A DNA stretch of 52,045 nucleotides, taken from assembly GCA_004335835.1 (NCBI GenBank), contig RWJK01000098.1, positions 1-52,045 of the forward strand. Direction: 5' to 3'. Source of the DNA: Scenedesmus sp. ARA3. Taxonomy: Eukaryota > Chlorophyta > Chlorophyceae > Sphaeropleales > Scenedesmaceae. The notes beneath the pieces are model-generated. The model did no database searches, was not told the DNA's origin, and worked only from the letters and a program-made list of their open reading frames with translations. Below, one piece after another: positions 1 through 16,003 of the stretch (positions are counted from its first letter, which is position 1; each line of letters begins with the position of its first letter). A program made the translations under genes and the position numbers.

Positions 1-54
<54 letters not shown>
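1..54. repeat. (CAG)18 microsatellite
   Basis: Eighteen uninterrupted CAG units open the window. They read as CTG on the sense strand of FAM91, like its other intronic triplets. Confidence 0.99.
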
Positions 55-57
<3 letters not shown>

Positions 58-275
58 GAGTGTATTCGTGCACAGAGTCATCAGTGGCAGAGCGTGCGGA
101 AAGCCTGCATGCACATTGCTAATGAACTGAAACAGCAGTGGCAGCTGTTGCCAGCATCTGCATGCGATTGGCAGCAGAACATGCGGCTGGCATTGTGTGT
201 GCCTGCTTGCATGCGTACATGCGATGCAAGCAAGCAGCAGCAGCAGCAGCAGCAGCAGTGCCATATCCTACTCAC

Positions 276-397
276 CCTCAAGGCTCTCCTTTCGCAGCAG
301 CTCCAGCGCCTGGCCCTGGCCTGCTGCTGCTGACCGCGCCACGCCCAGCAGGATGCCTAGGCTCTGAATGTGACGCATCAGCTGTTTGTGGGTTATT

Positions 398-435
<38 letters not shown>

Positions 436-901
436 GCAGCAGCAGCAGGTTGGTTGGTGCATAACAGCAGAGTGCTCAGGCTCTGGATGTGGCACATCAG
501 CTGTTTTGTGGGCATCAGCACAGACGCAGCACAGCAGCGACAGCACAGCAGCGACAGCACGGCAACAAGAGGGCCTATCACATCCAGGCTTGCTGCGTAT
601 TAGAGCAGCTCACCTGCACCATGTCTCCCTCAACGAACCACCCCAGTGCTGCTGCTGCCAACAGCAGTGCTGCCGCTGTGCTGGAAAAGTTGCCGGAAGC
701 TTATGTACGTGTTGGGTTGTGGTCTTCAACAGCTCGCATCCAACGCTCACCTGCACCATGTCTCCCTCAAAGAACTCGCCTGCTGCTGCTGATGCAGCCA
801 GCTCAGTAATGAGCTCATCCATAACGGCAGCACCGCCTACGCGGCCGCCCTCAAACAGCGTCACAGAGTGTCGCTTCAACCCTGCGGCACAGCACAGGCG
901 G

Positions 902-941
<40 letters not shown>

Positions 942-1886
942 GAGCAGCAGTTGGTGACATGCCGGCTCACTGATGAGCTCATCATCACGGCAGCGCCACC
1001 CACGCGGCCACCCTCAAACAGCGTGACGGAGTGCCGCTTGAGCCCTGCGACACATGGCAGAGCGCATGGAGGGCAGCAAGCGTCAACGTCAGCAGTGCGG
1101 CCGCCTTCAAAAGATGAGAGCGTGGTGCCTGAGCCCTGCAGACTGCAGTACCAAAGGTAGACGGCGAAAAAAGAGGGGCATCGCAGCGCTGTGATGAGCT
1201 CATCCAACACAGCAGACTCACAAACCATGCGGCCGCCCTCAAACAGCGTTACAAAGTGCCGCTTCAGCTCTGGCCCAAGCAGCGCAAACAGAGCAGCAGC
1301 CGGAACTCTTATATCTCTTCCATATAGATGGCAGCACGGTATTAGTGACTGTCCATGTATCCCACCTGGCGACAGCGCGCCCATCATCAGGTAGGAAGTT
1401 GTCTCCGCATCCACCACCACCGCCCACATACAGGCGAAAGCACAGGACACTGCTCGAAGCACACTAGCCAGCAGGCAAGAATTAATTTAACAGCCGCACC
1501 TAGCGACAGCGCGCCTATCATCAGGTAAACAGACACGCATACTCAAGTCACTCCTTAGAGTTCAAACGCGAGCAGGCAACACACATTATGTGCTATCACT
1601 ATGGACCGCTCACCTGGCGACAGCGCACCCATCATCAGGTATGAGGTTGTCTCCGCATCCACCACCACCGCCACGCCCCCACTGTCCGCAGCGCCATCCC
1701 ACACCCCGCCAGCAGCAGCAGCAGCAGCGCCGGCAGCAGCAGCAGCAACGGGGGAGCCTCCAGAGGCCTCTTCGGTGCTGTCAGGGACTGACAGCACCTG
1801 GCTGCCCATGGCTTGGCTGCTGCTGGTGAGGCCGGCACGGGCTGGCAGGCCAGGGGTGGCTGACAATCATTGTTGCCAAAGGTAAC

Positions 1887-1924
<38 letters not shown>

Positions 1925-2115
1925 AAGTTGAGTCAGAGCATGTGCCTCATCTGTGTTGTCAGGGACTGACAGCACCTGGCTGCCCATGCCTTGGCTGCTG
2001 CTGGTGAGGTTCCTGCGGGGTGGCAGGCCAGGGGTGGCTGCAGCAGGTGCATTTTGTTGAAGTACTTCAGACCAGCAGCGGCAGCAGCAACAGCAGCAGC
2101 AACAGCAGCAGCAGC

Positions 2116-2151
<36 letters not shown>

Positions 2152-2266
2152 TAAAGATCAGACAGAGGAAGAAGCCAGAGCATGTGATACTTGTGTACTG
2201 TTACTCTACCAGTGCGTGTGCAGCAACACCAATACACCAACGTGTGTATTCACATCACGTCATTCA

Positions 2267-2304
<38 letters not shown>

Positions 2305-3045
2305 GGCCCACCTGGCTCCTCGCCGCTGCTGCCAGGGCTCAGCTTGCTGGCAAACCCTAGCCGTATCGCCAAGCTCGTCACCAGCAGCAGCTGCCGCAGC
2401 TCCACCCCAAGGACGCTTTGAGCCATGTGCAGTGCCGTACGCTTGCGTTACAGACCCTGTTTTGCTACACCGGCCGCATTTTGCTATTCACAGACAATGA
2501 CGACAAAGCATCTACCTCAACAAGGCGTCAGAAACAGCAGTTGCTGCACGTTGTCGCCGCACCTGGCTCCTCCCCGCTGCTGCCGGGGCTCAACTTGCCG
2601 GCAAACTCCAGCCGTGTCGCCAAGCTTGTCACCAGCAGCAGCTGCCGCAGCTCCACCCCAAGAATGCTTTGATCTATGTGCAGTGCCGCACGCTTGAGTC
2701 ACAGATCCTGTTTGCTGCATCGGCCGCATTTTGCTATGCGCACACAATGACGACAAAGCATCTGCCTCAACAAAGCATCAGAAACAGCAGTTGCTGCCGC
2801 TGTCGCCCCACCTGGCTCCTCGCCGCTGCTGCCAGGGCTCAGCTTGCTCGCAAACCCCAGCCGTATTGCCAAGCTCGTCACCAGCAGCAGCTGCCGCAGC
2901 TCCACCCCAAGGATGTCTGCCAGGCGGGCTTGATCCAGCCTGCTGCTGTTGGCTAGAAACAGGCTGTACAGCAGCGGTTCAAACGGGTCCACTGACTCGT
3001 CGCCAGCCTCCGAGGTTTTGTTTGACACAAAGCCCTGGCCGCGAC

Positions 3046-3077
<32 letters not shown>

Positions 3078-5683
3078 TGTTTGCAAGAACAAAGCTATAC
3101 AGCAGCGGTTTAAAAGGGTCCACTGACTCATCACCAGCCTCCGAGGTTTTGTTGGACTCGAAAACCTGGGCAGCAGCAGCAGCAGCAGCAGATGTTTGCA
3201 AGAAACAGGCTGTACAGCAGCGGTTCAAACGGGTCCACTGACTCATCGCCAGCCTCCGAGGTTTTGTTGGACACAAAGCCCTGGCCACGACACAGCAGCA
3301 GCAGCAGCAGCAGTGGCAGCAGCAGCAGCAGCAGATGTTGGCCAGGAACAGGCTGTACAGCAGCGGTTTAAATGGGTCCACTGACTCGTCGCCAGCCTCC
3401 GAGGTTTTGTTGGACACAAAGCCCTGGCCACGACACAGCAGCAGAGGCAGCAGCGGCAGAAGCAGGAGTAGCAGCAGCAGGCCTTTTGGACAGGCCAAGC
3501 ATGGCGACACATTGCAACTCTGAACAGTTGCTTTGAAACCTGCACGCCCTGCAGCCCCTGAAGTGCACCAGTCGAGAGTTTGCAAGCCAGACACAACTCT
3601 GCAGGTGCTCAAGACACACAACGCCAACAAACAGCCGCGCTGATCAGGCACCATGCCATGTAGTGCACGCAATCACAGCGCACAACACCATGCACTCTCT
3701 CTTGTGTCACACCAGTTGAACTAACCCCTCCGCTCTCATTCTCTTCGGCATCACACGTGTGCCTCAGCCTCACCTCGAGTGGCGGCAAGTTAATCCTGTC
3801 ATAAGCAGCAACAGGCACCTCCAAACAACCAAACAAACACGCCAGACTGTCCCCAAACATCATGCGCAGCAAGCAACCGGAATGCTAAGAATACACGGTG
3901 CGTGAGACATTTGTCTGGTATCACTCGTGTGCCTCAGCCTCACCTCGAGTGGCGGCAAGCTGATCCTGTCATCAGCAGCAACAGGCACCTCCAGGTATAT
4001 CAGGCCCCGCTTGTACAAGCCCTGCAGCAGGCCTGCATCAAAACTCGTCACGGGGTGCGCTGCCACACTGCTGCTGCTGCTGCTGCTGCCGGCTGGCACA
4101 GGCTCGCAGGCCTGCCGCAGCAGCTGAGCCTCTGCAGGAGTGAGCTCGCGGAACTCGGCTTCGCCTGCAATGTAGCAGCCACAGCAGCAGCAGCAGGGTA
4201 GGCATTCAGAGTGTACTCTGCTCATCATGCCAGCCACTCCTCGTTATAGGAGAAACATTGAGCGCTGTCATCCGCAGAATGCACCCAGCATGTAGTAAGA
4301 TGAAACACGCGTGCAGAATGCCTTGCCTACATGTCAATCGTGAGAACTCACCCACGTTGACCACCTGCACGCCCCACCAAGGCTCCATCTTCACATCCAG
4401 CGGGGCAGCAGGCAGCAGGTCTCGTGCGATGCCCTTGTTCACGCGCCACAGCAGCCGCTTGGCCTTGCAGGCGTTCATCAGAGCAATGTACTCGTTGCGG
4501 CCAATGCCCGTCACGCGCAGCATGTCGGCGGCCTGCGGGGGTATAATATACGATGTTACTTTTGGTGAAGCAACACAGATGACCATCACATTCCAAGCCG
4601 CAGACGCAGCACATAAGTAGCATGCACCTATAGTGATGCCCACATACACCCAGCCAACCTGAAGTTCACACCAGCATGTTCACCGTGAAGTTCGGAATTC
4701 TGTCGTAGCTCTTCTCCTCCTTGAGTGTGAGGAACAACACTTCACTGTAGTAGCGAAACGGCGTCACCCGCACCACACGGCACACGTAGTCCGACAAGTG
4801 GTAGGGGTACACCTGACACAGCCGCAGCAGCATGTGACAGCAGCGGCACAGCACAAAAACATCAGCAGCTTGACCACACGCAGTGCTGTAGCACATTTGG
4901 TGCGGCTAACTGCTGCAAGCCTCTGCTCAATCCATGCGACCAGTCGAACTGCAGCCCACACACATCAACAACATGGTCGTGGCAGTGACAGCAGCAAAAC
5001 AGCTGCCCTGACCCTGCCACTGAACAGCAGAAAGGCAACTGCAGATGCCATTGACAATGTGTTTTGCGTCTCACCCGGGCCCAGGCCTGGTACGTGGCCA
5101 GCAGCTGCTCGTAGTAGTCCTGCTCGCTGCAGGCTGACCTGGCCAGGCTGCCGCCCCACGCCTCACCTCGCTGGATGCACAGCTCGCGCACCCTGGCCAG
5201 CAGCAGCAGCAGCAGCAGCAGCGGCAGCAGCAGCAGCGGCAGCAGTAACAGCAGCAGCAGGGGTGAGTAGAAAGAGACTGTGGAAGTAGCTGACTGTGCG
5301 CTTGCAGCAGCGCCAGATACAGGGTTGGAAATGCTAGCACTACCACTTGGACGATTCAGCACAAGGCAGGGCTGCGCCGGCTATGTGTAAGCTGTACAGC
5401 TGCTGCTTTTTCTGCATGACCATACACCAGCAACTGTGTCTTGGCTGCCTAACAATGCTTTGCTCTGTCATCTGCTTCCGTCCCCCAGTCTGCGGCACAA
5501 GCTACAGCTAGCTAGCTAGTAAACTGGCTGCCTGAGGCAAGCCAGCCAGCTGACAGCAGCAGTGTGCCACACAAACCTGCCCCTCCATTCGTTTTGTGTC
5601 ACTCTTTGCCTCACTGGCTCCGGCAGATCATCATATGGCCTGCCAGTTATGATCGCCTTGCGCACATACTCCTCATATGCCAT
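276..5683 (-). CDS. FAM91-like vesicle-trafficking protein (partial, 3' end outside window)
   Basis: Exons in sense order: 5577-5683, 5075-5192, 4684-4812, 4352-4532, 3944-4164, 2812-3034, 1614-1841, 751-881, 276-381; all phases agree and give about 481 residues. The ATG at 5683 starts MAYEEYVRKAI. FAM91 N-terminal landmarks follow: YYEQLLATYQAWAR, YPYHLSD, GIGRNEYIALMN, ARDLLP, EPWWGVQVVNVG, GLIYLEVPVAADDRISLPPLE, a helical ILGVELRQLLLV stretch, then the central SYLMMGALSPG / RHSVTLFEGG block and ELLRKESLEG. In animals FAM91A1 works with TBC1D23 and WDR11 to capture golgin-tethered vesicles at the trans-Golgi; that role here is by homology. The exon after 276 has a phase-1 donor and must continue beyond base 1. 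A Ser run (about 7) sits in exon 5. Introns hold many copies of exon edges, annotated separately. The family call is secure; the exon-7 acceptor and the last exon are less so. Confidence 0.9.
960..1270 (-). repeat. Copies of FAM91 exon-8 5' edge
   Basis: Two copies of the LKRHSVTLFEGGRVGGAAVMDEL coding start of exon 8 lie upstream of the true acceptor at 881, around 965-1045 and 1195-1270. The outer one is more diverged (LKRHFVTLFEGGRMVCES). The intervening sequence also has a fragment, at about 1100-1130, of the same motif. Confidence 0.83.
1370..1535 (-). repeat. Copies of FAM91 exon-7 3' edge
   Basis: Two copies of the ATGATGGGCGCGCTGTCGCC coding end of exon 7 (true donor edge 1614) lie at about 1501-1526 and 1371-1410. 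The proximal fragment is short. Spacing is again about 110-125 bp. Confidence 0.8.
1950..2045 (-). repeat. Copy of FAM91 exon-7 5' edge
   Basis: A copy of the SSSQAMGSQVLSVPD start of exon 7 lies upstream of the acceptor used in my model (1841). This copy has the cleaner acceptor (CCGCAG|GAACC), but it does not continue into the rest of the exon. The acceptor choice at 1841 is therefore somewhat uncertain. Confidence 0.75.
2300..2665 (-). repeat. Copies of FAM91 exon-6 3' edge plus donor
   Basis: Two diverged copies of the 3' end of the exon at 2812-3034, each keeping the ILGVELRQLLLVTSLA coding block, the GEEP end and a CCAG|GTG donor. Their donor edges are at about 2563 and 2312, spaced 249 and 251 bp from the true edge at 2812. 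They lie in the following intron and are not needed for the reading frame. Confidence 0.85.
3045..3475 (-). repeat. Copies of FAM91 exon-6 5' edge plus acceptor
   Basis: Three tandem copies of the acceptor and first part of the exon that truly begins at 3034 (SNKTSEAGDESVDPF). Their acceptor edges are at about 3165, 3280 and 3423. Each is separated by sense-strand CTG triplets. Only the copy at 3034 runs on into the rest of the exon. The copy at 3165 has drifted (GTTTTCG instead of GGCTTTG). Confidence 0.87.
3750..3840 (-). repeat. Copy of FAM91 exon-5 3' edge
   Basis: A degraded copy of the VPVAADDRISLPPLE end of exon 5 (true edge 3944) lies about 190 bp downstream in the intron. It reads VPVAAYDRINLPPLE and keeps the GAG|GTGAGG donor. 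Confidence 0.8.
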
Positions 5684-6762
5684 GCTGCTGGAGGTGTTGC
5701 CTGCTGAGCTGGGCTTTAGCCCTGTGCTGGCGTACTGAACCGCTCCTGCTCTATGCTGTTGCTGGTGCTAACAAAAGGAGTGGTGCTGGCATGGCTGCTG
5801 CAGTGTGTGTGGCAGGGCTAGAGCTGCTGCTGTCTACTCAGCAGATGCAGTATGAATGCTGTGATGGAGCTGCTACGCTGCACCTTGGTCCCTGCTCCAG
5901 GTGGTTTGAGTGTTTGAAATTAATTTATCATCATCAGCCTGCAAAGCTCGCACACATCGCAACTGGTTGGTAGTTCACGGGCAGAGACAGTACAGCAGTT
6001 GTAGCAAGCAGAACCGCCTCAAGCTCAGTTTAGCTGTCTCGCAGCACTCTTTACTCGGGTTATAAACTGGATGAAAAGACGGCTGCACGAAGATCGCGGT
6101 GTGCAAGAGGTCGTACGTAGGACAGGCCTGATTCAAGCCAGCAAGTGCATCATCACCCAGGCTGAACCGTTTATCCAGGCTTATGCTTGAAGCGGACGGA
6201 AAACCTCACCACACATGGGATGTTGCAGATTCAGACATCGCGCAGAACCACAGGTGGTGTCCTTACCTTGGAAAACAGGTGCAGGTCTTGGCCTGACAAT
6301 ATTCAAACCCCCAAGTGACACAGTTCACCAATGGCTGACCACACAGGTCACAACGATGCCCCATTACTTTACTTTGAGCAGCTACACCTACTTTTATCAA
6401 TGCTCTGCGGCACACCTGAACATCCAGATTCACGATTTGTGTGTTACACGACGGGAACACAGCCCATTTTCGAGCCAAGGACAGGCTCATTGGGCAACCA
6501 CTTGATCCATCAGCCATCCACTGGATTCGGCCAGTGACTCTAGCGCACTGGCAAGCTGCACTATGGCAAGCAGCCCCTAATCCTGACTAGACATTCAATA
6601 TCGGCTGTATGGGCCTCTACAGTACAGGTGACAGGAAAGCAAGCACAAGCTTGCGTTGCCATACATACACACGTCTTTTCAAGCATTGCTTGTGGGTCCT
6701 TCACAAATCATGTGGGCATCCGTGCAAGAACGCACTAAACCACACCGAAGCGGCTCTAGTCG
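5684..6762. other. Intergenic: FAM91 upstream / GARP 3' flank
   Basis: No gene is supported here. It should contain the FAM91 promoter and 5'UTR and the GARP gene 3'UTR. No long open frame resembles a protein family, and no TATA element stands out. Confidence 0.6.
6444..6448 (-). terminator. Candidate TGTAA poly(A) signal for the GARP gene
   Basis: TGTAA on the minus strand, about 315 bp past the GARP stop codon. TGTAA is the usual chlorophyte poly(A) signal. A pentamer occurs by chance often, so this is only a candidate. Confidence 0.3.
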
Positions 6763-8039
6763 TCACTCAGCGTCCATTGCTGCAGGCGCCTGCTGCTGCT
6801 GCTGCTGCTGCTCTTCCCGCTGCTTTGCAGGCTGAGATGCTGCTCCAGTGTCACCCGCTGCTCCATCAGCTGCTGCATCCGCACCAGCTGCGCTCTTGCC
6901 AGGCCTGCGGGGACAAGCAGCAGAGCATACAAGCTCAGCTTCCAAACAGGAGCGCAGACTGATTGAACCTGATGTCCACAAAAACCACACAATTGGCTGT
7001 CTTACAACGCACGCAGCAGACATCATGCAAGCCCGTTGTGTCATAGCATGTGCCATCCGCAATCAACTGCAAATCACACTGCTAGTACCACCATATCTTT
7101 CAAAGTTCGCAACACGTAATCACAGATACCAGCAACCCCAGCTGACAGCACCACAGCAGCAGCGTCCCTCACCTGGCCCTCCTGCTGCTGCCGCCTTCCA
7201 GAACATCACTGCTGCTGCTGCCCCGGCAGCGACTAACCACACAGATCTGAACAGAATAATGAGCCACAAATAGCACCACAGCCAGTCCCGCTCACCTGGC
7301 CCTCCTGCTGCTGCCGCCCTCCTGACCGTCACTGCTGCTGCAACCGCCGCCACCGCCGCAGCTGCCGCTGCCGCCATCCCCAGACTCCGCAGCTGCAGCA
7401 CTCGCGCCAGCCGTCGCCTCCTCATCCTGATGCTGCTGCTGCTGGGTCTTTTCGCCGCCCGAGTTGGTGGCATCGCCGCCCTCTGCTGCTGTTGCTGCTG
7501 CACTGCTGGCGCCTGCGGGCTTTGCCCCGTCCGGCTCGCCTCCCTTTTTGAGGGACAGGCGGTACTTCTGCAGGTGGCTGGCCACATTCTCTCTCGTGAG
7601 GCCCTCCACGTTCATCATCTGCAAGACAGTGAAACACGGCGCATTGCAAGGCTGCGTTTTACTTACAGAACCTGCCTCAGGGAAAGAACAACAATCTGTG
7701 TGAGACCTTCCATGTTCATCATCTGCAGCAGTTATAGTCCGATATAGTGTGATGAAGTACAACTCACTGATTTGGCACAGTCACCTGCATGATGGTCTTT
7801 GGCACGGCTCTATCAAGCCCCAGCTTGCCCACTGCCTCCTCAAACAGCCCAAACCATTAACAAACCACACTCCATGCCACATAACATAATAACATAACAT
7901 AATAACATAGCACCATTCACCTGCATGATGGTCTTAGGAACGGCCTTATCAAGCCCCAGCTTGCCCACAGCCTCCTCAAACAGCGCGTGCAGCGCAGGCG
8001 TCCACACCAGGCGCGGCCGCTTCAGCGCGCGAGCCTGAC

Positions 8040-8074
<35 letters not shown>

Positions 8075-9464
8075 GAGGCCAGCTGCCGATAGAAAGCTTG
8101 TTGCAGCACAGGTATATGGTCTGCAGACCACCTGTCCACGGACAGCCGCTTGCATGCGCGCAGCAGCACAAATCTTGCAGCGACACTGTCGCAGTACATC
8201 TCGAACTCACGGCGTAACCTGGCTGTCAAAAGTAGCAACAAGCAGCACCACCATGCTGCTGCCTGCCAATGCTGCCCTCTCCCCCATCCTACCTGGTTGT
8301 CATCCGCGTCATCCTGCTGCTGCTGCACCATCTGGCTGTAGTCTGCAGGGCCGCTGTAGCAGCTCATTGGGGGACAGCCCATGGAGCCTGCAGCACACGA
8401 CGAACAAAATAACAGCAGCAGCAGCAGCAGCAGCAGCAGAGATCAGCTGACACCAGCTGAACGCACACGTGGATGTCACTGCGCCTGGTGCTTCATAGCC
8501 TGGTCCTGCTAGCTACGGAAGTTGTGCAGGGACAGCACAACACCGCATGCATGCGCAGCGCAACAAAAATCGGACCGAGGACAACGGCACACCTGATAGC
8601 ACATATGTGCTGCCACAAAGCCTGAACTGACAATGGTGAACACGCTGTTGCAGTCAAAACCATGCAGTAGACATACGCTGTTGCCGCACCTGTCATGCTT
8701 GACACTGCCATAGCTTGAGGAGCAGCACCCATGTACGGCAGCAGTGACGCAGCATGCGGCGTGTAGCCGTACGCTGCTGCTGCAGGATAGCCGTGCAGCG
8801 GGTGCATCACTGCTGCATTCACTGATGCTGCCTGCGCTGCTGCTGCATGGTGTGCTGCGGCCATGTGGGCAGCAGCTGCATGGTGAGCAGCTGCTGCATG
8901 GTGCGAGTGGGGGTACCCTCCGGCACTTAGGCTTGAAGTGGCTTGCATGGATGGGCCCGCTGCTGCAGCAGCTGCTGGAGGGATGGATTGCTGCAGTGCT
9001 AATGGCATAGATGTGGCTGCAGCTTGCTGCTGCGAGGTAGCTGCTGCAGCCGCTGCTTGGGCTGCGCTGACTTCAGGCTGCTGCTGCACCTCCAGCTGCG
9101 AGAACTGCTGCTGCACATCAACAGGCTCGCTAGCTGACGATACGATAGGCTGCTGTTGCCGGGCTGCTGCTGCTTCAAGCGCCCTGGCAGGGGGCTGTTG
9201 GGCCCCTGCTGCTGTGGCTGCTGCATCAGCTGTATGCTGACTTGCAGCTGCATGCCGGTGCTCCCGCTCGCGTCTATGTGGCGAAGGATGCCTTCTGTCT
9301 TGAGTTTGCTGCTTGTAGGCACCTATCCTTGCGTGAGCATCCTGGCTTTCACTGTCGTAATTGTCATCCGTGGCAATGCCGAATGCTAGCGCTAGAGGCG
9401 CAGGAATTAGTCTCTGGTTGATGGAAACTAAAGGTTCAGATGGTTGTTTGAGCTGCATCATCAT
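6763..9464 (-). CDS. LUX/PCL1-like GARP (G2-like MYB) transcription factor
   Basis: Exons: 8690-9464, 8293-8387, 7921-8034, 7296-7618, 6763-6904; total 482 residues with consistent phases. The start is the first of three ATG codons at 9464. Residues 1-258 are low-complexity, rich in Ala, His and Gln, with an HHAAAAH-type repeat around 190-215. The DNA-binding domain is split by an intron: KRPRLVWTPALHALFEEAVG begins near residue 295, and MMNVEGLTRENVASHLQKYR spans about 329-348. The RLVWTP / VPKTIMQ / SHLQKYR signature is that of the B-type GARP group containing plant LUX ARRHYTHMO and algal clock factors, so a nuclear DNA-binding, possibly circadian, role is inferred. The C-terminus is Gly/Ala/Gln-rich and ends PAAMDAE. 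It could equally be a type-B-like GARP unrelated to the clock. No response-regulator receiver domain is present. Confidence 0.9.
7185..7230 (-). repeat. Copy of GARP exon-4 3' edge
   Basis: A copy of the EGGSSRRA end of exon 4 (true donor edge 7296) with its AG|GTGAGG donor, about 110 bp downstream. Confidence 0.75.
7700..7735 (-). repeat. Copy of GARP exon-4 5' edge
   Basis: A short copy of the CAG|ATGATGAACATGGAAGGTC acceptor edge of exon 4 (true edge 7618). It lies inside the intron that splits the DNA-binding domain. Confidence 0.75.
7785..7860 (-). repeat. Copy of GARP exon-3 3' edge
   Basis: A near-identical copy of FEEAVGKLGLDKAVPKTIMQ and its CAG|GTGA donor, about 130 bp downstream of the true edge at 7921. 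It reads KLGLDRAVPKTIMQ. Confidence 0.85.
8040..8073. repeat. CAG microsatellite at GARP exon-3 acceptor
   Basis: About eleven CAG units (CTG in the sense direction) end 6 bases before the exon-3 acceptor at 8034. Confidence 0.95.
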
Positions 9465-9808
9465 GATCGGCTCCGCCAGCGACGCGCAGGTTGGACAGCA
9501 GTGGGATGCAATGGGTGGCCAAATCCGACCTTAAATACAGCTACCTAAACTTCAGGTACTTGTGTGACTCAGCTGTGACAGCGACGCTGCTAACTTGGCG
9601 CCGAACCAAATCCAGAGATACTTGTTTGCTGCGATCTTTGAAGGATACGGGTGGCAGCACGAAAACCACAATAGCCGCAGCTGAACATTCAAGAGATACG
9701 CAGGCGTTCAAGTCGCAGAGCTGGCAATTGTACGAGTCACACCGGCAAAAAAACAGAGCAACTGTATGTTACAATGCAGCACCACAGCCAGAACACAGCG
9801 TTCTCCTT
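9465..9808. other. Intergenic: GARP upstream / RPT6 3' flank
   Basis: A 344-bp spacer between two same-strand genes. It holds the RPT6 3' end and the GARP promoter region. Nothing else is recognised. Confidence 0.6.
9769..9773 (-). terminator. Candidate TGTAA poly(A) signal for RPT6
   Basis: TGTAA on the minus strand, 36 bp past the RPT6 stop codon. Position and motif fit a chlorophyte poly(A) signal. Confidence 0.45.
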
Positions 9809-15648
<5,840 letters not shown>

Positions 15649-16003
15649 GATGTTCGAGCTGCTCGCTGCCACAGGCAGCGTCCGACTTCTTGTTCTGGTT
15701 TATAAGAGCTCAGATCAATTAATTAAGCAACTTGTTTCGATCAGGCAAGCACCCAACGATGCAGGGAATGCCTTACGTTGCACCACGTCTCTCAACAGCT
15801 AGTCTGAAATCAGCCAACACACCAGTGAACGTGCTATCAACGCTGTTGAATACCTCAGCAGCTCCCAGGAGCCTCAATATGACAAGGGCAGGAACACCAC
15901 ATACCAGGGTTTGGGGTTACACGTTTCCGCTGGCACAGGGTTTTGGGGTGTCTTTGAGGCTTGCTGACTACAAGTCCCACCTTCCCATCCCACTCGTGAG
16001 AAA
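15649..16003. other. Intergenic: RPT6 upstream / pfkB 3' flank
   Basis: A 355-bp spacer between two minus-strand genes. It contains the TATA-like octamer and a TGTAA at 15917-15921 (minus strand), 83 bp past the kinase stop, which may be that gene's poly(A) signal. No gene is seen. Confidence 0.6.
15699..15706 (-). promoter_or_regulatory. Possible TATA-like element upstream of RPT6
   Basis: CTTATAAA on the minus strand, 51 bp upstream of the RPT6 ATG. It is the only clear TATA-like octamer in this 355-bp spacer. The transcription start is unknown. Confidence 0.3.

Noticed and set aside
1..2160. Poly-Gln, poly-Ala or poly-Cys proteins in several frames at CAG runs
   Set aside because: They arise from translating CAG/CTG microsatellites in all frames; the sense gene here is FAM91, where these runs are intronic.
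2953..3672. 239-codon minus-strand open frame
   Set aside because: It reads the FAM91 exon-6 edge copies partly in the wrong frame (PTKPRRLA instead of SNKTSEAG), through intronic CTG runs.
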